64,000 nt of DNA from Clavelina lepadiformis (Eukaryota > Chordata > Ascidiacea > Aplousobranchia > Clavelinidae), in contig NC_135246.1 of NCBI RefSeq assembly GCF_947623445.1, forward strand, positions 1,738,501 through 1,802,500, in the 5' to 3' direction. Under the pieces are notes generated by a model that made no database searches, was not told the DNA's origin, and was given only the letters and a program-made list of their open reading frames with translations. The position numbers and the translations under genes were made by a program. This document shows, one piece after another, positions 48,459-61,365 of this stretch. Within the stretch, counting starts at the first letter, position 1. Every line of letters starts with the position of its first letter.

Positions 48459-49628
48459 ACAAGCTTTTACAAATATCGATTTCGTAATGCGATTTAAATG
48501 AATTTACCTCAGTTAAAATTTTAAAACTTTAAATGCATTTGTACATACCAAAACTTTGGTTACGTCAAGGTGCTTGTTTTAGGAGATGTACGGTGTATAT
48601 TTGAAAAAGGGGCAAGAGTCTGATTTTATGACCTAATGTGTAGTAAAATTACCAAGAATACAGTCGCGATTACTTTTTGCATACAAAGTATAGGTTTGCC
48701 TGCGACTACACCATACTGGTATACGACAGATTTCACATACCTCTATCTCCCGCTGTATATAGGATTAATATATAGATTGCATATTTTGACCTTAAGGGGG
48801 CGTCAAACACCAAAAACTAAGATCTTTATGAATTTGTTGTACTCCTACGTAGGGCTTTAAAATAGCACTTTAGGCCAATCGAAAAACAGCATGTTTTCAA
48901 TCCTGGGAACTACCCTTGCAGTTGGCGTGCTTCAATGTCCCAGGTCGCGTGCAGAATTAGGCTAAAAAGTAGTATGAAAGTAGCCAAGATCGATTTTTAG
49001 ACCAAAATTTTAGTGTTTATTTTGCGTCTTTGTAAAAAACGTTTGAATCATGTTTTTTGATGGCTTTTTATGGAATGATATTGTAGTTCAAAGCATACTA
49101 AATTGCCATGCAAAATTTCAGAGAGCCCCATAAAAGATTTTTTGAGCAAACAGTCTTTCAGTAAAATCACTGTATAAAAATACAAACAAAGATTTTATGG
49201 CATTTTTGGTGTTTAGCCCCTCCTGAAATACAAATTTTCTTCTTACTCATGCCAAATTTTACGTACGTCTTGAAGGCGATCTTAAAATTTGAAACAATTC
49301 ATTTTCTAGGATAATTCCAAGGCCAAAACACAAAATCGACCATATTGCCCCTGATTGGCTAAAACATATTTTAAAAGCCTTACGTAAGAGTCTAACAAAC
49401 TCAGAAAAGTTTAAGTTTTTCACAGATACGTTTCTTTCATACATAGCACTCGTAATATTATCTTTAAGCGATGAGAACCTTTTCGTTCATTTACAGAACC
49501 ACTGTTTTTATGTAAATATTTGAAGTTTCTTTTTTACACATTAAAACAAGTTTTACGGCCCAATGTGTGTACGAATTAATTAAGTCTGCAATGTACCATG
49601 CACGAAACAGGAAGCTTTTAGCAAAAAA

Positions 49629-49923
49629 GAGTTGAGTCCAACTATATTAACCGGGCTACGACACTCGGCCTATTCACGGGTGCTGTCCCGCTACTGGTCA
49701 ACGCGGGAACTTTTGGCTGCTCCCTTTCGGACCTGACCCGGTTCGTTCCTCCTTAGACAACCTGGACACCTTAAGTTTCCATAAGACAACCATATTGACG
49801 CTGAGCTTAGCGCGGACACCTGCTCGACATAGGTCCAAGTACCGCACATTTCCCAGTTTCAAGTTGTTCAACAACTCCAGCTTCCAAGTAACTGGATTAC
49901 AGGCGCGCGCCACAACGCCCGGC
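49629..49923 (-). ncRNA. 7SL: SRP (7SL) RNA, unit 24
   Basis: C137T; counterpart of unit 7. T-run 49623-49628. Confidence 0.97.
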
Positions 49924-50111
49924 GAGCCTACAGCCACTAAATGGAGCGTATAAACATCAAATTATTTTTGGAACGTCGAGATTTGATTTCCATATACGAA
50001 ACTAATAAATCCCAATTTGGTTCTTTGAAAACTGCTTCAATGTTTACAAATATACATTGTGTGAATAAACCAATGTTTTGCGTTTATACTGCGAATGGAT
50101 ACATTCGAAAT

Positions 50112-50184
50112 CGAGCACGGCAGGACTCGAACCTGCATTCTTCTGATCCGAAGTCAGACGCGTTATCCATTACGCTACGTGCCC
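50112..50184 (-). tRNA. trnR-UCG: tRNA-Arg(TCG), unit 24
   Basis: Variable-loop change AGAAT as in unit 7; the second base upstream of the 5' end is private to this unit. Confidence 0.96.
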
Positions 50185-50536
50185 CGTTAAAGTAAAGTAT
50201 TCAACGTAACTTACATCAATACGAGATTGGTGTAATCTGAATCCGTTTGTGCAGCATCTCGTTCACATGGCAAATCCTTACAAGTAAAGGACTGACCTGA
50301 AAATTTCGTTAAATGCGTGAAAGATCATCCTGCACCAGCTATTTGCAAAAGTGCTCTTGAGTTCTGCTTAAACTAACAATTTCACCACATGGAAGAGATT
50401 GCCCGTGTCCGTCAAGTATAAACGTCAATTTCTCAATTCCTTTCTCGGTAAATGAAACTGGAAGATATTTGGATTTTAAAACTAAGCAAAGGTTTCTCAA
50501 TAGTTTTGATTGTTTACGGATTCGTAGAAAGATGAA

Positions 50537-50609
50537 CGAGCACGCCAGGATTCGAACCTGGAAACTTCTGATCCGTAGTCAGACGCGTTATCCATTGCGC
50601 CACGCACCC
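50537..50609 (-). tRNA. trnR-ACG: tRNA-Arg(ACG), unit 24
   Basis: Majority sequence; trailer shortened as in unit 7 with one further private change. Confidence 0.98.
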
Positions 50610-51778
50610 ACAAGCTTTTACAAATATAGATTTCGTAATGCGATTTAAATGAATTTACCTCAGTTAAAATTTTAAAACTTTAAATGCATTTGTACATACC
50701 AAAACTTTGGTTACGTCAAGGTGCTTGTTTTAGGAGATGTACGGTGTATATTTGAAGAAGGGGCAAGAGTCTGATTTTATGACCTAATGTGTAGTAAAAT
50801 TACCAAGAATACAGTCGCGATTACTTTTTGCATACAAAGTATAGGTATGCCTGCGACTACACCATACTGGTATACGACAGATTTCACATACCTCTATCTC
50901 CCGCTGTATATAGGATTAATATATAGATTGCATATTTTGACCTTAAGGGGGCGTCAAACACCAAAAACTAAGATCTTTATGAATTTGTTGTACTCCTACG
51001 TAGGGCTTTAAAATAGCACTTTAGGCCAATCGAAAAACAGCATGTTTTCAATCCTGGGAACTACCCTTGCAGTTGTCGTGCTTCAATGTCCCAGGTCGCG
51101 TGCAGAATTAGGCTAAAAAGTAGTATGAAAGTAGCCAAGATCGATTTTTAGACCAAAATTTTAGTGTTTATTTTGCGTCTTTGTAAAAAACGTTTGAATC
51201 ATGTTTTTTGATGGCTTTTTATGGAATGATATTGTAGTTCAAAGCATACTAAATTGCCATGCAAAATTTGAGAGAGCCCCATAAAAGATTTTTTGAGCAA
51301 ACAGTCTTTCAGTAAAATCACTGTATAAAAATACAAACAAAGATTTTATGGCATTTTTGGTGTTTAGCCCCTCCTGAAATACAAATTTTCTTCTTACTCA
51401 TGCCAAATTTTACGTACGTCTTGAAGGCGATCTTAAAATTTGAAACAATTCATTTTCTAGGATAATTCCAAGGCCAAAACACAAAATCGACCATATTGCC
51501 CCTGATTGGCTAAAACATATTTTAAAAGCCTTACGTAAGAGTCTAACAAACTCAGAAAAGTTTAAGTTTTTCACAGATACGTTTCTTTCATACATAGCAC
51601 TCGTAATATTATCTTTACGCGATGAGAACCTTTTCGTTCATTTACAGAACCACTGTTTTTATGTAAATATTTGAAGTTTCTTTTTACACATTAAAACAAG
51701 TTTTACGGCCCAATGTGTGTACAAATTAATTAAGTCTGCAATGTACCATGCACGAAACAGGAAGCTTTTAGCAAAAAA

Positions 51779-52073
51779 GAGTTGAGTCCAACTATATTAA
51801 CCGGGCTACGACACTCGGCCTATTCACGGGTGCTGTTCCGCTACTGGTCAACGCGGGAACATTTGGCTGCTCTCTTTCGGACCTGACCCGGTTCGTTCCT
51901 CCTTAGACAACCTGGACACCTTAAGTTTCCATAAGACGACCATATTGACGCTGAGCTTAGCGCGGACACCTGCTCGACATAGGTCCAAGTACCGCACATT
52001 TCCCAGTTTCAAGTGGTTCAACAACTCCAGCTTCCAAGTAACTGGATTACAGGCGCGCGCCACAACGCCCGGC
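51779..52073 (-). ncRNA. 7SL: SRP (7SL) RNA, unit 25
   Basis: A59C, G201A, A213T, G237A subfamily, as units 9 and 10. T-run 51773-51778. Confidence 0.95.
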
Positions 52074-52261
52074 GAGCCTACAGCCACTAAATGGAGCGTA
52101 TAAACATCAAATTATTTTTGGAACGTCGAGATTTGATTTCCATATACGAAACAAATAAATCCCAATTTGGTTCTTTGAAAACTGCCTCAATGTTTACAAA
52201 TATACATTGTGTGAATAAACCAATGTTTTGCGTTTATACTGCGAATGGATACATTCGAAAT

Positions 52262-52334
52262 CGAGCACGGCAGGACTCGAACCTGCAATCTTCTGATCCG
52301 AAGTCAGACGCGTTATCCATTACGCTACGTGCCC
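52262..52334 (-). tRNA. trnR-UCG: tRNA-Arg(TCG), unit 25
   Basis: Majority sequence. Confidence 0.97.
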
Positions 52335-52687
52335 TGTTAAAGTAAAGTATTCAACGTAACTTACATCAATACGAGATTGGTGTAATCTGAATCCGTTTGT
52401 GCAGCATCTCGTTCACATGGCAAATCCTTACAAGTAAAGGACTGACATGAAAATTTCGTTAAATGCGTGAAAGATCATCCTGCACCAGCTATTTGCAAAA
52501 GTGCTCTTGAGTTCTGCTTAAACTAACAATTTCACCACATGGAAGAGATTGCCCGTGTCCGTCAAATATAAACTTCAATGTCTCAAATCCTTTCTCGGTA
52601 AATGAAACTGGAAGATATTTGGATTTTAAAACTAAGCAAAGGTTTCTCAATAGTTTTGATTGTCTACGGATTCGTAGAAAGTTTGAA

Positions 52688-52760
52688 CGAGCACGCCAGG
52701 ATTCGAACCTGGAAACTTCTGATTTGTAGTCAGACGCGTTATCCATTGCGCCACGCACCC
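52688..52760 (-). tRNA. tRNA-Arg body with ACA anticodon, unit 25
   Basis: Same CTACAAA loop as units 8 and 9, at the position expected if unit 25 is the counterpart of unit 8 across the large duplication. The altered anticodon therefore probably predates that duplication. Confidence 0.85.
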
Positions 52761-53929
52761 ACAAGCTTTTACAAATATAGATTTCGTAATGCGATTTAAA
52801 TGAATTTACCTCAGTTAAAATTTTAAAACTTTAAATGCATTTGTACATACCAAAACTTTGGTTACGTCAAGGTGCTTGTTTCAGGAGATGTACGGTGTAT
52901 ATTTGAAGAAGGGGCAAGAGTCTGATTTTATGACCTAATGTGTAGTAAAATTACCAAGAATACAGTCGCGATTACTTTTTGCATACAAAGTATAGGTATG
53001 CCTGCGACTACACCATACTGGTATACGACAGATTTCACATACCTCTATCTCCCGCTGTATATAGGATTAATATATAGATTGCATATTTTGACCTTAAGGG
53101 GGCGTCAAACACCAAAAACTAAGATCTTTATGAATTTGTTGTACTCCTACGTAGGGCTTTAAAATAGCACTTTAGGCCAATCGAAAAACAGCATGTTTTC
53201 AATCCTGGGAACTACCCTTGCAGTTGTCGTGCTTCAATGTCCCAGGTCGCGTGCAGAATTAGGCTAAAAAGTAGTATGAAAGTAGCCAAGATCGATTTTT
53301 AGACCAAAATTTTAGTGTTTATTTTGCGTCTTTGTAAAAAACGTTTGAATCATGTTTTTTGATGGCTTTTTATGGAATGATATTGTAGTTCAAAGCATAC
53401 TAAATTGCCATGCAAAATTTGAGAGAGCCCCATAAAAGATTTTTTGAGCAAACAGTCTTTCAGTAAAATCACTGTATAAAAATACAAACAAAGATTTTAT
53501 GGCATTTTTGGTGTTTAGCCCCTCCTGAAATACAAATTTTCTTCTTACTCATGCCAAATTTTACGTACGTCTTGAAGGCGATCTTAAAATTTGAAACAAT
53601 TCATTTTCTAGGATAATTCCAAGGCCAAAACACAAAATCGACCATATTGCCCCTGATTGGCTAAAACATATTTTAAAAGCCTTACGTAAGAGTCTAACAA
53701 ACTCAGAAAAGTTTAAGTTTTTCACAGATACGTTTCTTTCATACATAGCACTCGTAATATTATCTTTACGCGATGAGAACCTTTTCGTTCATTTACAGAA
53801 CCACTGTTTTTATGTAAATATTTAAAGTTTCTTTTTACACATTAAAACAAGTTTTACGGCCCAATGTGTGTACAAATTAATTAAGTCTGCAATGTACCAT
53901 GCACGAAACAGGAAGCTTTTAGCAAAAAA

Positions 53930-54224
53930 GAGTTGAGTCCAACTATATTAACCGGGCTACGACACTCGGCCTATTCACGGGTGCTGTTCCGCTACTGGTC
54001 AACGCGGGAACATTTGGCTGCTCTCTTTCGGACCTGACCCGGTTCGTTCCTCCTTAGACAACCTGGACACCTTAAGTTTCCATAAGACGACCATATTGAC
54101 GCTGAGCTTAGCGCGGACACCTGCTCGACATAGGTCCAAGTACCGCACATTTCCCAGTTTCAAGTGGTTCAACAACTCCAGCTTCCAAGTAACTGGATTA
54201 CAGGCGCGCGCCACAACGCCCGGC
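53930..54224 (-). ncRNA. 7SL: SRP (7SL) RNA, unit 26
   Basis: A59C, G201A, A213T, G237A subfamily. T-run 53924-53929. Confidence 0.95.
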
Positions 54225-54412
54225 GAGCCTACAGCCACTAAATGGAGCGTATAAACATCAAATTATTTTTGGAACGTCGAGATTTGATTTCCATATACGA
54301 AACAAATAAATCCCAATTTGGTTCTTTGAAAACTGCCTCAATGTTTACAAATATACATTGTGTGAATAAACCAATGTTTTGCGTTTATACTGCGAATGGA
54401 TACATTCGAAAT

Positions 54413-54485
54413 CGAGCACGGCAGGACTCGAACCTGCAATCTTCTGATCCGAAGTCAGACGCGTTATCCATTACGCTACGTGCCC
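54413..54485 (-). tRNA. trnR-UCG: tRNA-Arg(TCG), unit 26
   Basis: Majority sequence. Confidence 0.97.
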
Positions 54486-54838
54486 TGTTAAAGTAAAGTA
54501 TTCAACGTAACTTACATCAATACGAGATTGGTGTAATCTGAATCCGTTTGTGCAGCATCTCGTTCACATGGCAAATCCTTACAAGTAAAGGACTGACATG
54601 AAAATTTCGTTAAATGCGTGAAAGATCATCCTGCACCAGCTATTTGCAAAAGTGCTCTTGAGTTCTGCTTAAACTAACAATTTCACCACATGGAAGAGAT
54701 TGCCCGTGTCCGTCAAATATAAACTTCAATGTCTCAAATCCTTTCTCGGTAAATGAAACTGGAAGATATTTGGATTTTAAAACTAAGCAAAGGTTTCTCA
54801 ATAGTTTTGATTGTCTACGGATTCGTAGAAAGTTTGAA

Positions 54839-54911
54839 CGAGCACGCCAGGATTCGAACCTGGAAACTTCTGATCCGTAGTCAGACGCGTTATCCATTGC
54901 GCCACGCACCC
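54839..54911 (-). tRNA. trnR-ACG: tRNA-Arg(ACG), unit 26
   Basis: Majority sequence. Confidence 0.98.
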
Positions 54912-56080
54912 ACAAGCTTTTACAAATATAGATTTCGTAATGCGATTTAAATGAATTTACCTCAGTTAAAATTTTAAAACTTTAAATGCATTTGTACATA
55001 CCAAAACTTTGGTTACGTCAAGGTGCTTGTTTCAGGAGATGTACGGTGTATATTTGAAGAAGGGGCAAGAGTCTGATTTTATGACCTAATGTGTAGTAAA
55101 ATTACCAAGAATACAGTCGCGATTACTTTTTGCATACAAAGTATAGGTATGCCTGCGACTACACCATACTGGTATACGACAGATTTCACATACCTCTATC
55201 TCCCGCTGTATATAGGATTAATATATAGATTGCATATTTTGACCTTAAGGTGGCGTCAAACACCAAAAACTAAGATCTTTATGAATTTGTTGTACTCCTA
55301 CGTAGGGCTTTAAAATAGCACTTTAGGCCAATCGAAAAACAGCATGTTTTCAATCCTGAGAACTACCCTTGCAGTTGGCGTGCTTCAATGTCCCAGGTCG
55401 CGTGCAGAATTAGGCTAAAAAGTAGTATGAAAGTAGCCAAGATCGATTTTTAGACCAAAATTTTAGTGTTTATTTTGCGTCTTTGTAAAAAACGTTTGAA
55501 TCATGTTTTTTGATGGCTTTTTATGGAATGATATTGTAGTTCAAAGCATACTAAATTGCCATGCAAAATTTGAGAGAGCCCCATAAAAGATTTTTTGAGC
55601 AAACATTCTTTCAGTAAAATCACTGTATAAAAATACAAACAAAGATTTTATGGCATTTTTGGTGTTTAGCCCCTCCTGAAATACAAATTTTCTTCTTACT
55701 CATGCCAAATTTTACGTACGTCTTGAAGGCGATCTTAAAATTTGAAACAATTCATTTTCTAGGATAATTCCAAGGCCAAAACACAAAATCGACCATATTG
55801 CCCCTGATTGGCTAAAACATATTTTAAAAGCCTTACGTAAGAGTCTAACAAACTCAGAAAAGTTTAAGTTTTTCACAGATACGTTTCTTTCATACATAGC
55901 ACTCGTAATATTATCTTTACGCGATGAGAACCTTTTCGTTCATTTACAGAACCACTGTTTTTATGTAAATATTTGAAGTTTCTTTTTACACATTAAAACA
56001 AGTTTTACGGCCCAATGTGTGTACAAATTAATTAAGTCTGCAATGTACCATGCACGAAACAGGAAGCTTTTAGCAAAAAA

Positions 56081-56375
56081 GAGTTGAGTCCAACTATATT
56101 AACCGGGCTACGACACTCGGCCTATTCACGGGTGCTGTTCCGCTACTGGTCAACGCGGGAACATTTGGCTGCTCTCTTTCGGACCTGACCCGGTTCGTTC
56201 CTCCTTAGACAACCTGGACACCTTAAGTTTCCATAAGACGACCATATTGACGCTGAGCTTAGCGCGGACACCTGCTCGACATAGGTCCAAGTACCGCACA
56301 TTTCCCAGTTTCAAGTTGTTCAACAACTCCAGCTTCCAAGTAACTGGATTACAGGCGCGCGCCACAACGCCCGGC
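56081..56375 (-). ncRNA. 7SL: SRP (7SL) RNA, unit 27
   Basis: G201A, A213T and G237A without A59C: a mosaic of the unit 25/26 type and the majority type, consistent with an exchange inside the gene. T-run 56075-56080. Confidence 0.95.
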
Positions 56376-56563
56376 GAGCCTACAGCCACTAAATGGAGCG
56401 TATAAACATCAAATTATTTTTGGAACGTCGAGATTTGATTTCCATATACGAAACAAATAAATCCCAATTTGGTTCTTTGAAAACTGCCTCAATGTTTACA
56501 AATATACATTGTGTGAATAAACCAATGTTTTGCGTTTATACTGCGAATGGATACATTCGAAAT

Positions 56564-56636
56564 CGAGCACGGCAGGACTCGAACCTGCAATCTTCTGATC
56601 CGAAGTCAGACGCGTTATCCATTACGCTACGTGCCC
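56564..56636 (-). tRNA. trnR-UCG: tRNA-Arg(TCG), unit 27
   Basis: Majority sequence. Confidence 0.97.
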
Positions 56637-56989
56637 TGTTAAAGTAAAGTATTCAACGTAACTTACATCAATACGAGATTGGTGTAATCTGAATCCGTTT
56701 GTGCAGCATCTCGTTCACATGGCAAATCCTTACAAGTAAAGGACTGACATGAAAATTTCGTTAAATGCGTGAAAGATCATCCTGCACCAGCTATTTGCAA
56801 AAGTGCTCTTGAGTTCTGCTTAAACTAACAATTTCACCACATGGAAGAGATTGCCCGTGTCCGTCAAATATAAACTTCAATGTCTCAAATCCTTTCTCGG
56901 TAAATGAAACTGGAAGATATTTGGATTTTAAAACTAAGCAAAGGTTTCTCAATAGTTTTGATTGTCTACGGATTCGTAGAAAGTTTGAA

Positions 56990-57062
56990 CGAGCACGCCA
57001 GGATTCGAACCTGGAAACTTCTGATCCGTAGTCAGACGCGTTATCCATTGCGCCACGCACCC
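56990..57062 (-). tRNA. trnR-ACG: tRNA-Arg(ACG), unit 27
   Basis: Majority sequence. Confidence 0.98.
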
Positions 57063-58232
57063 ACAAGCTTTTACAAATATAGATTTCGTAATGCGATTTA
57101 AATGAATTTACCTCAGTTAAAATTTTAAAACTTTAAATGCATTTGTACATACCAAAACTTTGGTTACGTCAAGGTGCTTGTTTCAGGAGATGTACGGTGT
57201 ATATTTGAAGAAGGGGCAAGAGTCTGATTTTATGACCTAATGTGTAGTAAAATTACCAAGAATACAGTCGCGATTACTTTTTGCATACAAAGTATAGGTT
57301 TGCCTGCGACTACACCATACTGGTATACGACAGATTTCACATACCTCTATCTCCCGCTGTATATAGGATTAATATATAGATTGCATATTTTGACCTTAAG
57401 GGGGCGTCAAACACCAAAAACTAAGATCTTTATGAATTTGTTGTACTCCTACGTAGGGCTTTAAAATAGCACTTTAGGCCAATCGAAAAACAGCATGTTT
57501 TCAATCCTGGGAACTACCCTTGCAGTTGTCGTGCTTCAATGTCCCAGGTCGCGTGCAGAATTAGGCTAAAAAGTAGTATGAATGTAGCCAAGATCGATTT
57601 TTAGACCAAAATTTTAGTGTTTATTTTGCGTCTTTGTAAAAAACGTTTGAATCATGTTTTTTGATGGCTTTTTATGGAATGATATTGTAGTTCAAAGCAT
57701 ACTAAATTGCCATGCAAAATTTAAGAGAGCCCCATAAAAGATTTTTTGAGCAAACAGTCTTTCAGTAAAATCACTGTATAAAAATACAAACAAAGATTTT
57801 ATGGCATTTTTGGTGTTTAGCCCCTCCTGAAATACAAATTTTCTTCTTACTCATGCCAAATTTTACGTACGTCTTGAAGGCGATCTTAAAATTTGAAACA
57901 ATTCATTTTCTAGGATAATTCCAAGGCCAAAACACAAAATCGACCATATTGCCCCTGATTGGCTAAAACATATTTTAAAAGCCTTACGTAAGAGTCTAAC
58001 AAACTCAGAAAAGTTTAAGTTTTTCACAGATACGTTTCTTTCATACATAGCACTCGTAATATTATCTTTACGCGATGAGAACCTTTTCGTTCATTTACAG
58101 AACCACTGTTTTTATGTAAATATTTGAAGTTTCTTTTTTACACATTAAAACAAGTTTTACGGCCCAATGTGTGTACAAATTAATTAAGTCTGCAATGTAC
58201 CATGCACGAAACAGGAAGCTTTTAGCAAAAAA

Positions 58233-58526
58233 GAGTTGAGTCCAGCTATATTAACCGGGCTACGACACTCGGCCTATTCACGGGTGCTGTCCCGCTACTG
58301 GTCAACGCGGGAACTTTGGGCTGCTCCCTTTCGGACCTGACCCGGTTCGTTCCTCCTTAGACAACCTGGACACCTTAAGTTTCCATAAGACGACCATATT
58401 GACGCTGAGCTTAGCGCGGACACCTGCTCGACATAGGTCCAAGTACCGCACATTTCCCAGTTTCAAGTTGTTCAACAACTCCAGCTTCCAAGTAACTGGA
58501 TTACAGGCGCGCGCCAAAACCCCGGC
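58233..58526 (-). ncRNA. 7SL: SRP (7SL) RNA, unit 28, probably disabled copy
   Basis: One base shorter (294 nt). A deletion and substitution in the first Alu-domain helix turn nt 7-13 into G followed by TTTT (58516-58519, nt 8-11). No other copy except unit 29 has four Ts inside the gene. A Pol III terminator this close to the start, together with a changed Alu loop, argues against a normal product. The upstream TATA-like box gains a T (58551). T-run at the 3' end, 58227-58232, is normal. Confidence 0.85.
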
Positions 58527-58714
58527 GAGCCTACAGCCACTAAATGGAGCTTATAAACATCAAATTAATTTTGGAACGTCGAGATTTGATTTCCATATAC
58601 GAAACAAATACATCCCAATTTGGTTCTTTGAAAACTGCCTCAATGTTTACAAATATACATTGTGTGAATAAACCAATGTTTTGCGTTTATACTGCGAATG
58701 GATACATTCGAAAT

Positions 58715-58787
58715 CGAGCACGGCAGGACTCGAACCTGCAATCTTCTGATCCGAAGTCAGACGCGTTATCCATTACGCTACGTGCCC
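58715..58787 (-). tRNA. trnR-UCG: tRNA-Arg(TCG), unit 28
   Basis: Majority sequence, in a unit whose SRP RNA gene looks disabled. Confidence 0.97.
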
Positions 58788-59140
58788 TGTTAAAGTAAAG
58801 TATTCAACGTAACTTACATCAATACGAGATTGGTGTAATCTGAATCCGTTTGTGCAGCATCTCGTTCACATGGCAAATCCTTACAAGTAAAGGACTGACA
58901 TGAAAATTTCGTTAAATGCGTGAAAGATCATCCTGCACCAGCTATTTGCAAAAGTGCTCTTGAGTTCTGCTTAAACTAACAATTTCACCACATGGAAGAG
59001 ATTGCCCGTGTCCGTCAAATATAAACTTCAATGTCTCAAATCCTTTCTCGGTAAATGAAACTGGAAGATATTTGGATTTTAAAACTAAGCAAAGGTTTCT
59101 CAATAGTTTTGATTGTCTACGGATTCGTAGAAAGTTTGAA

Positions 59141-59213
59141 CGAGCACGCCAGGATTCGAACCTGGAAACTTCTGATCCGTAGTCAGACGCGTTATCCATT
59201 GCGCCACGCACCC
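59141..59213 (-). tRNA. trnR-ACG: tRNA-Arg(ACG), unit 28
   Basis: Majority sequence. Confidence 0.98.
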
Positions 59214-60383
59214 ACAAGCTTTTACAAATATAGATTTCGTAATGCGATTTAAATGAATTTACCTCAGTTAAAATTTTAAAACTTTAAATGCATTTGTACA
59301 TACCAAAACTTTGGTTACGTCAAGGTGCTTGTTTCAGGAGATGTACGGTGTATATTTGAAGAAGGGGCAAGAGTCTGATTTTATGACCTAATGTGTAGTA
59401 AAATTACCAAGAATACAGTCGCGATTACTTTTTGCATACAAAGTATAGGTTTGCCTGCGACTACACCATACTGGTATACGACAGATTTCACATACCTCTA
59501 TCTCCCGCTGTATATAGGATTAATATATAGATTGCATATTTTGACCTTAAGGGGGCGTCAAACACCAAAAACTAAGATCTTTATGAATTTGTTGTACTCC
59601 TACGTAGGGCTTTAAAATAGCACTTTAGGCCAATCGAAAAACAGCATGTTTTCAATCCTGGGAACTACCCTTGCAGTTGTCGTGCTTCAATGTCCCAGGT
59701 CGCGTGCAGAATTAGGCTAAAAAGTAGTATGAATGTAGCCAAGATCGATTTTTAGACCAAAATTTTAGTGTTTATTTTGCGTCTTTGTAAAAAACGTTTG
59801 AATCATGTTTTTTGATGGCTTTTTATGGAATGATATTGTAGTTCAAAGCATACTAAATTGCCATGCAAAATTTAAGAGAGCCCCATAAAAGATTTTTTGA
59901 GCAAACAGTCTTTCAGTAAAATCACTGTATAAAAATACAAACAAAGATTTTATGGCATTTTTGGTGTTTAGCCCCTCCTGAAATACAAATTTTCTTCTTA
60001 CTCATGCCAAATTTTACGTACGTCTTGAAGGCGATCTTAAAATTTGAAACAATTCATTTTCTAGGATAATTCCAAGGCCAAAACACAAAATCGACCATAT
60101 TGCCCCTGATTGGCTAAAACATATTTTAAAAGCCTTACGTAAGAGTCTAACAAACTCAGAAAAGTTTAAGTTTTTCACAGATACGTTTCTTTCATACATA
60201 GCACTCGTAATATTATCTTTACGCGATGAGAACCTTTTCGTTCATTTACAGAACCACTGTTTTTATGTAAATATTTGAAGTTTCTTTTTTACACATTAAA
60301 ACAAGTTTTACGGCCCAATGTGTGTACAAATTAATTAAGTCTGCAATGTACCATGCACGAAACAGGAAGCTTTTAGCAAAAAA

Positions 60384-60677
60384 GAGTTGAGTCCAGCTAT
60401 ATTAACCGGGCTACGACACTCGGCCTATTCACGGGTGCTGTCCCGCTACTGGTCAACGCGGGAACTTTGGGCTGCTCCCTTTCGGACCTGACCCGGTTCG
60501 TTCCTCCTTAGACAACCTGGACACCTTAAGTTTCCATAAGACGACCATATTGACGCTGAGCTTAGCGCGGACACCTGCTCGACATAGGTCCAAGTACCGC
60601 ACATTTCCCAGTTTCAAGTTGTTCAACAACTCCAGCTTCCAAGTAACTGGATTACAGGCGCGCGCCAAAACCCCGGC
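60384..60677 (-). ncRNA. 7SL: SRP (7SL) RNA, unit 29, probably disabled copy
   Basis: Carries the same deletion, internal TTTT (60667-60670) and upstream changes as unit 28, of which it is a one-unit duplicate. 3' T-run 60378-60383. Confidence 0.85.
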
Positions 60678-60865
60678 GAGCCTACAGCCACTAAATGGAG
60701 CTTATAAACATCAAATTAATTTTGGAACGTCGAGATTTGATTTCCATATACGAAACAAATACATCCCAATTTGGTTCTTTGAAAACTGCCTCAATGTTTA
60801 CAAATATACATTGTGTGAATAAACCAATGTTTTGCGTTTATACTGCGAATGGATACATTCGAAAT

Positions 60866-60938
60866 CGAGCACGGCAGGACTCGAACCTGCAATCTTCTGA
60901 TCCGAAGTCAGACGCGTTATCCATTACGCTACGTGCCT
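60866..60938 (-). tRNA. trnR-UCG: tRNA-Arg(TCG), unit 29, first pair lost
   Basis: G1 is changed to A, leaving A1/C72 unpaired at the end of the acceptor stem; the rest is majority sequence. RNase P cleavage and charging could suffer. Confidence 0.88.
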
Positions 60939-61292
60939 TGTTAACGTAAAGTATTCAACGTAACTTACATCAATACGAGATTGGTGTAATCTGAATCCGT
61001 TTGTGCAGCATCTCGTTCACATGGCAAATCCTTACAAGTAAAGGACTGACCTGAAAATTTCGTTAAATGCGTGAAAGATCATCCTGCACCAGCTATTTGC
61101 AAAAGTGCTCTTGAGTTCTGCTTAAACTAACAATTTCACCACATGGAAGAGATTGCCCGTGTCCGTCAAGTATAAACTTCATATGTCTCAAATCCTTTCT
61201 CGGTAAATGAAACTGGAAGATATTTGGATTTTAAAACTAAGCAAAGGTTTCTCAATAGTTTTGATTGTCTACGGATTCGTAGAAAGTTTGAA

Positions 61293-61365
61293 CGAGCACG
61301 CTAGGATTCGAACCTGGAATCTTCTGATCCGTAGTCAGACGCGTTATCCATTGCGCCACGCACCC
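61293..61365 (-). tRNA. trnR-ACG: tRNA-Arg(ACG), unit 29, T-stem mismatch
   Basis: G64 changed to A, leaving C50/A64 unpaired in the T-stem; variable loop AGATT. With the TCG gene (A1/C72) and the SRP gene (internal TTTT) of the same unit also altered, unit 29 is the most decayed unit seen. Confidence 0.9.
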
